This document shows, piece by piece, positions 1 through 8,283 of a DNA stretch of 16,039 nucleotides. Under the pieces are notes generated by a model. That model was given only the letters and a program-made list of their open reading frames with translations, did no database searches and was not told where the DNA came from. The stretch's first letter is position 1. The number at the start of each line of letters is the position of its first letter. This DNA is from an uncultured Mollicutes bacterium (GTDB lineage: Bacteria > Bacillota_I > Bacilli_A > UBA3375), in NCBI GenBank assembly GCA_947313935.1, contig CAMZNW010000221.1, positions 1 through 16,039 on the forward strand, in the 5' to 3' direction. Position numbers and translations under genes: made by a program.

Positions 1-52
1 TATATTTTTCTTTAATTAATAAAAATTCTTTTTTCACTTCAAAAATTTCCAT
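1..52 (-). CDS. prfB: Peptide chain release factor 2 (RF2), N-terminal fragment, probable
   Basis: Only 17 codons lie in the window, starting at an ATG two bases after the secA stop and open to the window edge. The peptide begins MEIFEVKKEF and is charged and helix-like. It follows the pattern M-E-hydrophobic-x-E-I/V-K/R-x-E that I recall for Bacilli RF2 (Bacillus MELSEIRAEL). In Bacillus prfB lies directly downstream of secA, so synteny agrees. RF2 reads UAA and UGA stops, which fits the use of UGA as stop in this window. Many prfB genes carry a programmed +1 frameshift around codon 25; that site would lie just outside. The SD is weak (GGGAAA inside the end of secA), which suggests translational coupling. 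The fragment is too short for certainty. Confidence 0.55.
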   Translation of the reverse strand, partial: MEIFEVKKEFLLIKEKY

Positions 53-53
53 A

Positions 54-2567
54 TTATTTCCCATGACAATTCTTAAATTTTATCCCACTACCACAAGCAC
101 ACAATTCATTACGTCCTTGTTTTTTAATTACATCATCTGTATTTTTAATAACTGTTTCTTGTTTTTTTCCAACCGCATTATCATGTGCAGTTTTTAATTT
201 TGACATCATTGCTTCACGTTCTGCATCAGTTTTAATTTTACCTTTTAATAAAATTTTAATAATGTTTTTTTCAACACTATCCATTACTGCTTCAAACATA
301 TCACGACCTTCTTTTTGATATTCTAATAAGGGATCAATTTGACCATAACCACGTAATCCAATTGATTCACGTAAATTTTGCATTTGATCAATATGATCTA
401 TCCATTCTTCATCTAATACTTTTATCATAATAGTTTTTATAAACTCATTAATTAATTCTTCACCATGTTCTTTAATTTTATTATCTAACTCTTCATTTGC
501 AAGTGCTATAATATTTTCTTTATATTCTTTATTTTCATGATCAATTGATTTATTAGATATATTTCGACTTACTGCATCTTTTAATCCTTGAATATCATCA
601 AGTTCTAAATAATAGTCAACTTCATGTGAAATATAACGTTCCATAATAATACGAATTTCTTTAATTAAATCATCACAATCAATAATATAATCACGTTGTA
701 AATACATATTTTCTCGTTGTTCTCTTAAAACATCATCATATTTTAATAAATTTTTACGCGTATCATAATTTACTGATTCAACTTCTTTTTGTGCTGATTC
801 AATTCGTTTAGTCAATATTTTATTTTCAATTGGCATATCTGCTGCTAATTTACCTAAAAGTCGTTTTGCTTTATCGCCTGCATAACGTTTTAATAAATCA
901 TCTTCAAATGAAATAAAGAAAATACTTGTACCTGGATCTCCTTGACGTCCTGCACGTCCACGTAATTGATTGTCAATACGACGAGATTCATGACGTTCTG
1001 TACCAATTATCATTAATCCTGCTGCACTAAATTCTTTATCAAATACTTTTGAATGGAACGTTCCTAAATTACAAACTTCTTCTGATAATTTAATATCTGT
1101 TCCTCGACCAGCCATATTGGTTGCAATTGTAACAGTTGATTTTTTCCCTGCTAATTTAATTATTTCAGCTTCAGAAGCATGATTCTTTGCATTTAATAAT
1201 TGAAATGGAATATTTTCTTTAGTTAACATTTCTGCAATTTCTTCACTTGATTCAATTGCTACTGTCCCAATTAATAATGGTTGTCCTTGTTCATAACGTT
1301 CTTTAATAACTTGAAGCATAAATTTATTTTTCGCTTCTTTTGTTACAAAAATAACATCTTCTAAATCATTTCTAATTACATCAACATTTGTCGGTATTCT
1401 AATTACATCCATATCATATGTTTTTTGAAATTCTTCTTCTTCTGTTTTTGCAGTACCAGTCATACCAGCACTTATATTATATAAACGAAACAAATTTTGA
1501 TATGTAATTGTTGCCATTGTTTTTGTTTGTTTTTGTGTTGTAACACCTTCTTTTGCTTCAATTGCTTGATGTAAACCATCAGAATAAGCTCGTCCTTCCA
1601 TGATTCGACCAGTAAATTGATCAACAATAACCACAGCACCATTTCTAACAACATAATCCACATCTTTATGCATATTATAATTAGCACGCAATGCTTGGTT
1701 AATCGCATGCATTAATTGTGAATTTTCAATATTAAATAAATTTTTAATCCCAAAAGCACTTTCAACTACATCAATTCCTTTATTTGTTAAATGACTAGAT
1801 TTTTCTTTTACTTCAATTTCATAATGTTCTTCTACTTTGAAATTTTTAACTAATGCATCTACTTGTGTATAATATTCTTGAGTCTTTTTTTCTTGTCCTG
1901 AAATTATTAAAGGTGTTCGTGCTTCATCAATTAAAATTGAATCTATTTCATCAATAATTACATTTTCTAATCCACGTTGTACACGTCCCTCTTTATCCAT
2001 TACCATATTGTCTCGTAAATAATCGAAGCCTAATTCTGAATTAGTTGTATAAGTTATATCAGCACTATAACTTGCTCTTTTTTCGGTTGTATCTAATTCA
2101 CGTTTATTAATTCCATAAGTACGTCCTAAAAACTCATATACTTGTCCCATTTCCGTTGCATCACGTTCTACTAAATAATCATTTACTGTTACTACATGTA
2201 CACCTTTATTTTTCAATGATAATAAATATACTGGCATTGTAGCTGTTAAAGTTTTACCTTCACCAGTTTTCATTTCAGCTATATTTCCATCCGCTAATGC
2301 ACAAGCTCCAATAATTTGAACTTTAAAGGGACGCATTTTTAATACTCTAAAATCAGCTTCACAAACAACTGCAAAAGCTTCAACCATAATATCATTTATT
2401 GATTCTCCATTTTCTAAACGTTCAATAAATTCATTTGTTTTAGAACTTAATTCTTCATCTGTTAATAATGATATTTCATCTTGCATAGAAATTACATCAT
2501 TAGCAATAGCTTCATATTTTTTTAATTTTTTCTTTTCAATATCAAATAATGTTTTCAATTTTTTCAT
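54..2567 (-). CDS. secA: Preprotein translocase ATPase SecA
   Basis: SecA is the ATPase motor that pushes unfolded preproteins through the SecYEG channel at the inner face of the cytoplasmic membrane. The 837-residue length is normal for Firmicutes. The nucleotide-binding site has Walker A MKTGEGKT (residues 99-106) and Walker B IIDEID (204-209), followed by the hallmark ILIDEARTPLIISG. The second RecA-like domain has the typical GTERHESRRIDNQLRGRAGRQGDPG stretch, given here only in part: ESRRIDNQLRGRAGRQG. The C-terminus keeps the zinc-binding SEC-C tail with C823, C825, C834 and H835, which contacts SecB or ribosomes in other species and is lost in many mycoplasmas. A good SD (AGGAG, 4 bases before ATG) sets the start. 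It lies 35 bp downstream of greA and directly precedes the probable prfB. Recognition is certain. Confidence 0.98.
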   Translation of the reverse strand: MKKLKTLFDIEKKKLKKYEAIANDVISMQDEISLLTDEELSSKTNEFIERLENGESINDIMVEAFAVVCEADFRVLKMRPFKVQIIGACALADGNIAEMKTGEGKTLTATMPVYLLSLKNKGVHVVTVNDYLVERDATEMGQVYEFLGRTYGINKRELDTTEKRASYSADITYTTNSELGFDYLRDNMVMDKEGRVQRGLENVIIDEIDSILIDEARTPLIISGQEKKTQEYYTQVDALVKNFKVEEHYEIEVKEKSSHLTNKGIDVVESAFGIKNLFNIENSQLMHAINQALRANYNMHKDVDYVVRNGAVVIVDQFTGRIMEGRAYSDGLHQAIEAKEGVTTQKQTKTMATITYQNLFRLYNISAGMTGTAKTEEEEFQKTYDMDVIRIPTNVDVIRNDLEDVIFVTKEAKNKFMLQVIKERYEQGQPLLIGTVAIESSEEIAEMLTKENIPFQLLNAKNHASEAEIIKLAGKKSTVTIATNMAGRGTDIKLSEEVCNLGTFHSKVFDKEFSAAGLMIIGTERHESRRIDNQLRGRAGRQGDPGTSIFFISFEDDLLKRYAGDKAKRLLGKLAADMPIENKILTKRIESAQKEVESVNYDTRKNLLKYDDVLREQRENMYLQRDYIIDCDDLIKEIRIIMERYISHEVDYYLELDDIQGLKDAVSRNISNKSIDHENKEYKENIIALANEELDNKIKEHGEELINEFIKTIMIKVLDEEWIDHIDQMQNLRESIGLRGYGQIDPLLEYQKEGRDMFEAVMDSVEKNIIKILLKGKIKTDAEREAMMSKLKTAHDNAVGKKQETVIKNTDDVIKKQGRNELCACGSGIKFKNCHGK

Positions 2568-2602
2568 TATACTCCTAATTTTTAATTTTTATCCTAAAAT
2601 TA

Positions 2603-3079
2603 TTACTTAATTGCTAAAATTTTATATTTTTTTTTACCATTTGGTACATTTACTTCTATCTGATCATTTTTCTTTGCTCCTAATAATGCTCTCGCTAATA
2701 CTGTACCTGTTGAAATTGAAGGTTCTTTTTCATCCAATGGATTCGCTCCAAAACCAACTATTTTATATTCATGCTTTTCTGATGTTTCTTCATTAATAAA
2801 CTGAACAGTTGAACCAAGAGCAACAATATTACTATTTTCTATTTTTTTAATTATTTTTGCATTTACAACTATTGCATCTAAACTCTTTATTTTTGCTTCA
2901 ATAAAAGCTTGTTCTTCTCTAGCCGAATCATATTCAGAATTTTCTGATAAATCTCCATATGATTTAGCTTCTTTAATTCTTTCAACTATTTCAGGTCTTT
3001 TTTCAAAAATATAATACTCTAATTCTTTTTTAGATTTCTCTAACTGTTCTTGTGTTAAATAAATGTTTTTATCTTCCAT
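2603..3079 (-). CDS. greA: Transcription elongation factor GreA
   Basis: GreA enters the secondary channel of RNA polymerase and stimulates cleavage of backtracked transcripts, rescuing stalled complexes. The 158-residue length is standard. The N-terminal coiled-coil hairpin (about 5-78) carries the family signature GDLSENSEYDSAREEQAF from residue 42, with tip acidic residues D43 and E46 that coordinate the catalytic metal. The C-terminal FKBP-like domain ends with the typical LGAKKNDQIEV and NGKKKYKIL segments. The start has a clear SD (AAGGAG). The first codons overlap the end of udk by 11 bp, which suggests translational coupling. The udk-greA order is the same as in Bacillus. Confidence 0.97.
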   Translation of the reverse strand: MEDKNIYLTQEQLEKSKKELEYYIFEKRPEIVERIKEAKSYGDLSENSEYDSAREEQAFIEAKIKSLDAIVVNAKIIKKIENSNIVALGSTVQFINEETSEKHEYKIVGFGANPLDEKEPSISTGTVLARALLGAKKNDQIEVNVPNGKKKYKILAIK

Positions 3080-3704
3080 AATTTTCTCCTTTTTGCAGAT
3101 GATTGTTTATTAAATGTGTTACCATTTCAATCGCAACTTTGTTTTCTCCACCACGTAATACAATTACATCAGCATTTTTTCTTGTAGGAGTAATAAAACG
3201 TTCTTGCATAGGCTTAACTGTTTTTAAATATTGATCCATAACCATTTCTGGTGTACGCCCACGTTCTTTTATATCTCGTTTTAACCTTCTAATAAAACAT
3301 TCATCTGCATCAGCTTCTACATAAACTTTTATATCAATTAATTCTAACATTTCTTTTTCAAGTAATGTAAATAATCCTTCAATAATTATTATTTTTGTTG
3401 CTTTAATCCGCTCAAATTCTTTACACCGATTATGTTCTACAAAATCATATTTCGGTTTATTTATTACTTGACCATTTTTAAGCATTTTAATATGTTTTAT
3501 TAAAAGTTCTGAATCAAAAGCATTCGGATGATCATAATTAATTAAATACCTTTCTTCTAAAGAAATTGAAGATTGCTCTTTATAATAATCATCATATGCA
3601 ATAACTGTTACAATATCTTGACTAAATTCTTTACGGATTAAATTTGTTACCGTTGTTTTTCCACCTGCTGATGGTCCAGCAATTCCAATTAATAATACAT
3701 CCAT
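3069..3704 (-). CDS. udk: Uridine kinase (uridine/cytidine salvage)
   Basis: This enzyme phosphorylates uridine and cytidine to UMP and CMP, usually with GTP or ATP, in pyrimidine salvage in the cytosol. The 211-residue length is typical. Visible motifs are the P-loop GPSAGGKTT (10-18, K16), the YDDYY segment (37-41), NYDHPNAFD (56-64) and YDFVEHNR (86-93) for nucleoside binding, EGLF (109-112), and the lid-region KERGRTPE (146-153) with flanking arginines. The start is preceded by AGGTGG. It lies 12 bp after the larger U32 gene and overlaps greA by 11 bp, as part of the Bacillus-type yrrM-yrrN-yrrO-udk-greA block. Confidence 0.96.
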   Translation of the reverse strand: MDVLLIGIAGPSAGGKTTVTNLIRKEFSQDIVTVIAYDDYYKEQSSISLEERYLINYDHPNAFDSELLIKHIKMLKNGQVINKPKYDFVEHNRCKEFERIKATKIIIIEGLFTLLEKEMLELIDIKVYVEADADECFIRRLKRDIKERGRTPEMVMDQYLKTVKPMQERFITPTRKNADVIVLRGGENKVAIEMVTHLINNHLQKGENYGR

Positions 3705-3716
3705 TATCCACCTACC

Positions 3717-4940
3717 TTAGACTTGCTTACGACGAACTAACCACATACTATCAACTTGATGAGTCATTTTTAACTTTACTATCATCATCGGATGATTAGC
3801 TTTTTTTATTTCTAATAATTTCTCATTATATATTATATCAATTTTTTGCATAAACTGTTGATTATTTGGACCAAAAAATTCCAATTCATCTCCAACCTGA
3901 AAAAAATTACGTTGTTCTATTGTTGCTATTTTAGTTTTTTCATCATATTCTAATACTATCCCACAATATTCATATTCTTTATTTGGGTTATATTGCATTT
4001 CGAAAATTTGACCTTTTTCACTAAAATCTCCAATTAAAGAACCTTCATAAGTTTTTCTTGCTTCAGCTTTTTTTAGTTCTTTAACTAAATTTTGATCAAG
4101 TACATAATTTTTAGGATTATTATAATATTGATCTATTGCTTTACGATATACACGGACAATAGTTGCAACATAATGATTTGATTTCATTCGTCCTTCAATT
4201 TTTAAAGAATGTATTCCCGCATCAAATATTTCTGGTATATAATTGATTAATTGCATATCAGCAACACTCATTGAAAAAAGTTTATTAGGATTATTTAACT
4301 TAACATTATTAAATTGTCCATTATTTTTTTCTTGTAATTGATATTCCCAACGACAACTTTGACAACATCCACCTCGATTAGAATCTCTTCCCGTCATATG
4401 ATTTGATAAAGTACAACGTCCTGAATAACTAGAACATACCGCTCCATGAATAAAAACTTCAATTTCTTTTTGACAATTATTAGTTATTTCTTTTATTTCT
4501 CTAAAATTTAATTCTCTTGCTAATACACAACGATCTACTCCCATTTGTTCATAAAATTCAACTGCCGCTAAATTTGTTATTGATTGTTGTGTTGAAATAT
4601 GTATTTCTAAATTTTTAGCTACTTTTTTAGTTATCATTATATAACCTGGATCAGATACAATAATACCAGTCACTCCTATTTTTTCTAATGTTTGTACAAA
4701 TTCTTCATAACCAATAAAATTTTTTTGATGTGCGTAAATATTAGTTGTTACATAAACTTTCGCATTGTATATTTTTGCAAATTCTACACCTTTTGCTATT
4801 TCATCAATTGTAAAATTATTTTGATTTGAGCGTAATCCATATTCTTGACCACCTAAAAAAACTGCATCTGCCCCATACATAATCGCTAATTTTAATTTTT
4901 CTAAATTTCCAGCTGGAGCTAATAATTCTGGTTTTTTCAT
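3717..4940 (-). CDS. trhP2: U32 family protein, TrhP2-like (tRNA 5-hydroxyuridine synthesis)
   Basis: This is a U32 'peptidase' family protein of the YegQ/YrrO type. Such proteins are now known to be needed for hydroxylation of wobble uridine (U34) to 5-hydroxyuridine, using prephenate and an Fe-S cluster in E. coli. The 407-residue protein starts with the family signature PELLAPAGNLEKLK and has the core motif from H165: HGAVCSSYSGRC, then NRGGCCQSCRWEY. The four spaced cysteines C169, C176, C192 and C196 are the expected cluster ligands; C193 is an additional neighbour. The C-terminal domain (about 325-400) is a small beta domain. The SD AGGAG overlaps the stop of the preceding, smaller U32 gene, 7 bp away. 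The paralogue, trmR, udk and greA surround it in the same order as in Bacillus. Older annotations call it collagenase or protease, and I see no basis for that. Confidence 0.88.
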   Translation of the reverse strand: MKKPELLAPAGNLEKLKLAIMYGADAVFLGGQEYGLRSNQNNFTIDEIAKGVEFAKIYNAKVYVTTNIYAHQKNFIGYEEFVQTLEKIGVTGIIVSDPGYIMITKKVAKNLEIHISTQQSITNLAAVEFYEQMGVDRCVLARELNFREIKEITNNCQKEIEVFIHGAVCSSYSGRCTLSNHMTGRDSNRGGCCQSCRWEYQLQEKNNGQFNNVKLNNPNKLFSMSVADMQLINYIPEIFDAGIHSLKIEGRMKSNHYVATIVRVYRKAIDQYYNNPKNYVLDQNLVKELKKAEARKTYEGSLIGDFSEKGQIFEMQYNPNKEYEYCGIVLEYDEKTKIATIEQRNFFQVGDELEFFGPNNQQFMQKIDIIYNEKLLEIKKANHPMMIVKLKMTHQVDSMWLVRRKQV

Positions 4941-4947
4941 TTTTCTC

Positions 4948-5832
4948 CTAATAAATTGTTTCTTTAAAGTAAAAGCCAGTATTATACTTTTTATGTTGTG
5001 CTACTTTTTTTATTTTTTGTAAATATTCTTTTGCATTATATTCATTATTTTCAATATCTTTAATTGCTTGTGAATATAACTCAACTATTTGTTCATATTC
5101 TTTTTCTTCATATAAAAAACCATCTAATTTATAAAAATCTATTTTATCACTTAAAATTTGTTCTAATTTATTAATCATACATAAATCATTACTTGCTAAT
5201 ATATGAGTTCCTTGATTATCTTCTACAATTGGATATAAAGCATCTCGTTCATCATCATATAAATATTTTTGATTATCATTCTTTTTCAAACCTTGAATAT
5301 TTAAATAATTAGTTACGAGGTTTCTTACTGATTGATACATGTAAATATAACCATGTAAATTAACTGATATTCCACAATCTTTATTATTAGCAATTTCCAT
5401 TACCTCATTTAAAGTTATTTCTTTTGCCAATTCAATATAATCAATTTGTGCTTCTTTAGCAAATTTAGTAAAATATTGATTAGTAATAGTCGTTTCAGTA
5501 TTATACATTAATTTTAAATTTAAAAAATTTTTTTTCACTATTTGTCTTACAGCTAAATCTGCAAAAATTACACCCTCTATATCTAGATTATCTAATGCAA
5601 TTAAATATTGTTCTAAATTAAATAAATCACTTTGATGCATTAATTTATTAACACAAACAAATATTTTTTTTTTAGTAACTTTTTTTAATTCTTTTATCAT
5701 TTCTAAATCAAATAAAGTCACTTGACGTAATCCAAATTCTTTTGATCCAATAATTAAATTTGTAACTAACTTATTTTCATTAAAAGAAATTGCTTGTTTT
5801 ATACTAAATGGTGTCACACTTAATTTTATCAT
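4948..5832 (-). CDS. trhP1: U32 family protein, TrhP1-like (cysteine-poor partner)
   Basis: This is a 294-residue member of the U32 family corresponding by position and size to Bacillus YrrN (TrhP1). That protein is required together with its larger paralogue for 5-hydroxyuridine at tRNA position 34. The N-terminal barrel region is recognisable (LIIGSKEFGLRQ at 27-38, then a repeated pattern aligning with the larger paralogue). The core histidine segment is present as NLHGY (158-162), but the four cysteines of the larger paralogue are absent. It probably binds no Fe-S cluster and may act as a partner subunit. The start ATG overlaps the trmR stop as ATGA (4 bp), with GGAG just upstream. The stop is TAG and is followed 7 bp later by the larger U32 gene. 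Biochemical role is inferred from family and context. Confidence 0.82.
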   Translation of the reverse strand: MIKLSVTPFSIKQAISFNENKLVTNLIIGSKEFGLRQVTLFDLEMIKELKKVTKKKIFVCVNKLMHQSDLFNLEQYLIALDNLDIEGVIFADLAVRQIVKKNFLNLKLMYNTETTITNQYFTKFAKEAQIDYIELAKEITLNEVMEIANNKDCGISVNLHGYIYMYQSVRNLVTNYLNIQGLKKNDNQKYLYDDERDALYPIVEDNQGTHILASNDLCMINKLEQILSDKIDFYKLDGFLYEEKEYEQIVELYSQAIKDIENNEYNAKEYLQKIKKVAQHKKYNTGFYFKETIY

Positions 5833-6425
5833 TGCTCCAACTTTCTTAAAATTCCAATTCCATCACCTTGATCAATAAATTGATAATCATATCCATCTAT
5901 TGTTTTTACATATTCATTAAAGTTTTTTAACTTTCTTATTAATTGTCTTAAATTACGAGATTTAATATCTTCAAGTTCCATATCTACATATCCATGAAAT
6001 TTTAAATTATCAAAAATCACTATTCCACATGGTTTAACTAAATGTTCAAATCTTTCAAAAAAACGTTGATATTGACTTTTTGCAGCATCTATATAAAGTA
6101 CATCTATTTTTGGAGGTAAAATAAATTCATCTATTAATGCATCCCCGAATAACAATTTAATTTCATCTTCTTTTTTAGCTTTTTTTATGTTTAATACAGC
6201 TTGTTCATACATTAATTTATCTCGTTCTATTGTATAAATCATTAAATTATTAATTTCATTCATACAAAGTGCTGAATATCCTATTGCTGTTCCAATTTCT
6301 AATATTATTTTTGCTTCTTGCTTTTTAAGTATCTTCAATATAATATCAAGTCCCTCTTGTTCTATTATTGGAACATCATTTTCTTTTGCATATCTTTGCA
6401 TCGTTTTTTTTAATTCATTATCCAT
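5829..6425 (-). CDS. trmR: tRNA 5-hydroxyuridine methyltransferase TrmR (YrrM-like)
   Basis: This class I SAM-dependent O-methyltransferase matches Bacillus YrrM/TrmR, which converts 5-hydroxyuridine at tRNA position 34 to 5-methoxyuridine. I use the ATG at 6425 (198 residues). It has an SD (AAGGATGG) about 4-8 bases upstream, whereas an ATG 10 codons earlier (6455) has none. Visible motifs are ENDVPIIEQEG near the start (15-25), SAM-binding ILEIGTAIGYSA (41-52), an acidic loop YTIERD (64-69), the metal-binding YIDAAKSQY (111-119, D113) and FDN (138-140), as in catechol-type methyltransferases. It ends in TGA overlapping the next ATG, and the following in-frame codon is TAA. It lies 33 bp downstream of engB. 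Directly following are the two U32 genes that make its presumed substrate. Confidence 0.88.
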   Translation of the reverse strand: MDNELKKTMQRYAKENDVPIIEQEGLDIILKILKKQEAKIILEIGTAIGYSALCMNEINNLMIYTIERDKLMYEQAVLNIKKAKKEDEIKLLFGDALIDEFILPPKIDVLYIDAAKSQYQRFFERFEHLVKPCGIVIFDNLKFHGYVDMELEDIKSRNLRQLIRKLKNFNEYVKTIDGYDYQFIDQGDGIGILRKLEQ

Positions 6426-6458
6426 TTTACCATCCTTAAAAATAGAAAAATGCATGAT

Positions 6459-7052
6459 TTACATACATTTTAAAAGTGCTTCAACTTTTTCATAAATTAT
6501 TGACATATCTCGTTCTTTAGTTGCACTATAAGCAATAAAATCATCTCCTGGCATTAATTTTAATTTTTCTAAAATAAGTTTTTCTTGTTTACATATCATA
6601 GAATTCTTAACTTTATCTTTTTTAGTAGCTACAATTAAGACTTTCAAATTATAATACTTTAAAAATTCATACATTAATAAATCATCATTTGTTGGACCAA
6701 CCTTAAAATCAATTAATACAATAGCAAAACGAAGATTCTCGCGTGTTGTTAAAAATGTTTCAATCATTACTCCAAATTCTTCACGCATTTTTTTAGAAAC
6801 CCTAGCATAACCATAACCAGGTACATCAACAAAAGCAAGCTCTTTATTAATAGAAAAAAAATTCAAAGTTTGAGTTTTTCCTGGTTTAGCAGAAATAAAT
6901 GCTAACTTTTTTCGTTGACAAAATTTATTAATAAATGTTGATTTACCAACATTACTTCGTCCAAGTAAAATTATTTCATCTTTATCCCACATTGGATAAT
7001 CAATTGCAAATACAGCACTTTTTTCAAAATCCGCATTATTAATCTCAAGCAT
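6459..7052 (-). CDS. engB: Ribosome biogenesis GTPase EngB (YsxC/YihA)
   Basis: EngB is a small essential TRAFAC-class GTPase that helps late assembly of the large ribosomal subunit. All GTP-binding boxes are visible: G1 GRSNVGKST (31-39), G2 around GKTQT (58-62), G3 DVPGYG (76-81), G4 TKKD (143-146), and G5 SATK. The 197-residue length is normal. Its ATG overlaps the last codons of clpX by 8 bp and the upstream SD is poor, so it is probably translated by coupling to clpX. In Bacillus engB (ysxC) sits after clpX and the two lon genes. Here no lon gene lies between them. Confidence 0.96.
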   Translation of the reverse strand: MLEINNADFEKSAVFAIDYPMWDKDEIILLGRSNVGKSTFINKFCQRKKLAFISAKPGKTQTLNFFSINKELAFVDVPGYGYARVSKKMREEFGVMIETFLTTRENLRFAIVLIDFKVGPTNDDLLMYEFLKYYNLKVLIVATKKDKVKNSMICKQEKLILEKLKLMPGDDFIAYSATKERDMSIIYEKVEALLKCM

Positions 7053-8283
7053 TTTTTCGCTCTTTTTTATCTTTTGATGTTATAAGCGGTGTTTTCATAT
7101 AATTTACAACATCCTCTGTAATTTCAACCTTGATAATTTTTTTATTTGAGGGAATTTCAAACATTAAATCAGTCATCATTTTTTCTAATAAATTAGATAA
7201 CCCGCGTGCACCCATCTCTTTTTCTAAACCTTTTTTAGCTAAAGCTTTTAATGCTCCTTTAGTAAATACTAATTCAACATTATCCATCTCAAATATTTTA
7301 ATATATTGTTTTATTATAGCATTAGTTGGTTTTGTTAATATTTGAATAAAATCATTTAATTCTAATGGTTCTAAAGAAACAATGCTACTTAAACGCCCTA
7401 CAAATTCTGGAATTAAACCATATTCAATTATATCACTTGTTTCAACCAAATTAAATGCTTCTTTTTTTTCAAGTGTTTTTTGTTTCCCTTGATTTCCAAA
7501 ACCAATTCCACGAGTATTAAAACGACGACGAACTATATCTTCAATTCCTGGAAAAGCACCACCAACAATAAACAAAATATTTGAAGTATCCACTTTAACC
7601 ATATCTTGATTCGGATTTTTCCGTCCCAATGACATTGGCACACTTGCTTCTGTTCCTTCTATTATTTTTAATAATGCTTGTTGAACACCTTCTCCGGATA
7701 CATCACGAGTAATTGATAATCCATTACTTCTTTTAGCTACTTTATCAATTTCATCAATATAAATTATCCCTTTTTCTGCCAATGCAATATCTCCATTAGC
7801 ATCTTGAATCAAACGTGTAATAATTGTTTCAACATCATCACCTACATAACCAGCTTCAGTTAATGCAGTAGCATCTGCAATTGCAAAAGGTAATTGAAAA
7901 ATATTAGCTAATGTTTTAGCAAGTAATGTTTTTCCAACACCAGTTGGACCAACCATTAAAACATTATTTTTATTTAAAGTAATTTCTTTATCATCTAATA
8001 ATAAACGTTTATAATGATTATAAATCGCCACAGATAATACTTTTTTTGCGTTAGTTTGACCAATTACTACTTTATCAAGTTCTTGCTTAATTTTCTTAGG
8101 AGTTAATTTATTAAATCCTTCTAAAATATGATTATTATTAATTTTCTCTTCCATTGCAATTATATTAGTTGCATTTTCAACACAATTATCGCATATAAAA
8201 GTACTTGCTCCTGCAATTAAAATATGTACTTCTTTTTCTTTACGTCCACAAAAATAACAATAATTTTCACTTTTATTAGTCAT
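7045..8283 (-). CDS. clpX: ATP-dependent Clp protease ATP-binding subunit ClpX
   Basis: ClpX is the hexameric AAA+ unfoldase that feeds proteins, including ssrA-tagged ones, to the ClpP peptidase in the cytosol. The N-terminal zinc-binding domain has C9, C12, C31 and C34. The AAA+ module shows Walker A GPTGVGKT (112-119), pore loop GYVG (145-148), Walker B IIYIDEID (173-180), and sensor-2 GARGL. The IGF tripeptide that docks onto ClpP is present (RGIGFGNQ), so a ClpP partner is expected elsewhere. The usual RKH pore motif is RKN here (221-223). Length is 412. The start ATG overlaps the tig stop (TAATG) and has an AGGAG SD. It ends in TGA, with an in-frame TAA two codons further. Confidence 0.97.
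   Translation of the reverse strand: MTNKSENYCYFCGRKEKEVHILIAGASTFICDNCVENATNIIAMEEKINNNHILEGFNKLTPKKIKQELDKVVIGQTNAKKVLSVAIYNHYKRLLLDDKEITLNKNNVLMVGPTGVGKTLLAKTLANIFQLPFAIADATALTEAGYVGDDVETIITRLIQDANGDIALAEKGIIYIDEIDKVAKRSNGLSITRDVSGEGVQQALLKIIEGTEASVPMSLGRKNPNQDMVKVDTSNILFIVGGAFPGIEDIVRRRFNTRGIGFGNQGKQKTLEKKEAFNLVETSDIIEYGLIPEFVGRLSSIVSLEPLELNDFIQILTKPTNAIIKQYIKIFEMDNVELVFTKGALKALAKKGLEKEMGARGLSNLLEKMMTDLMFEIPSNKKIIKVEITEDVVNYMKTPLITSKDKKERKNA

Noticed and set aside
1472..1708. Second open frame inside secA on the same strand
   Set aside because: It overlaps the conserved SecA core in another frame and has no recognisable product or initiation signals.
3717..5832. The two U32 proteins as secreted collagenase-type proteases
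   Set aside because: Neither has a signal peptide, the core cysteines fit Fe-S binding, and the gene context (trmR, udk, greA) matches the tRNA modification proteins of Bacillus.
6426..6455. Upstream ATG for trmR giving ten more residues
   Set aside because: No SD precedes it, whereas AAGGATGG precedes the ATG at 6425, and the family homology begins after that point.
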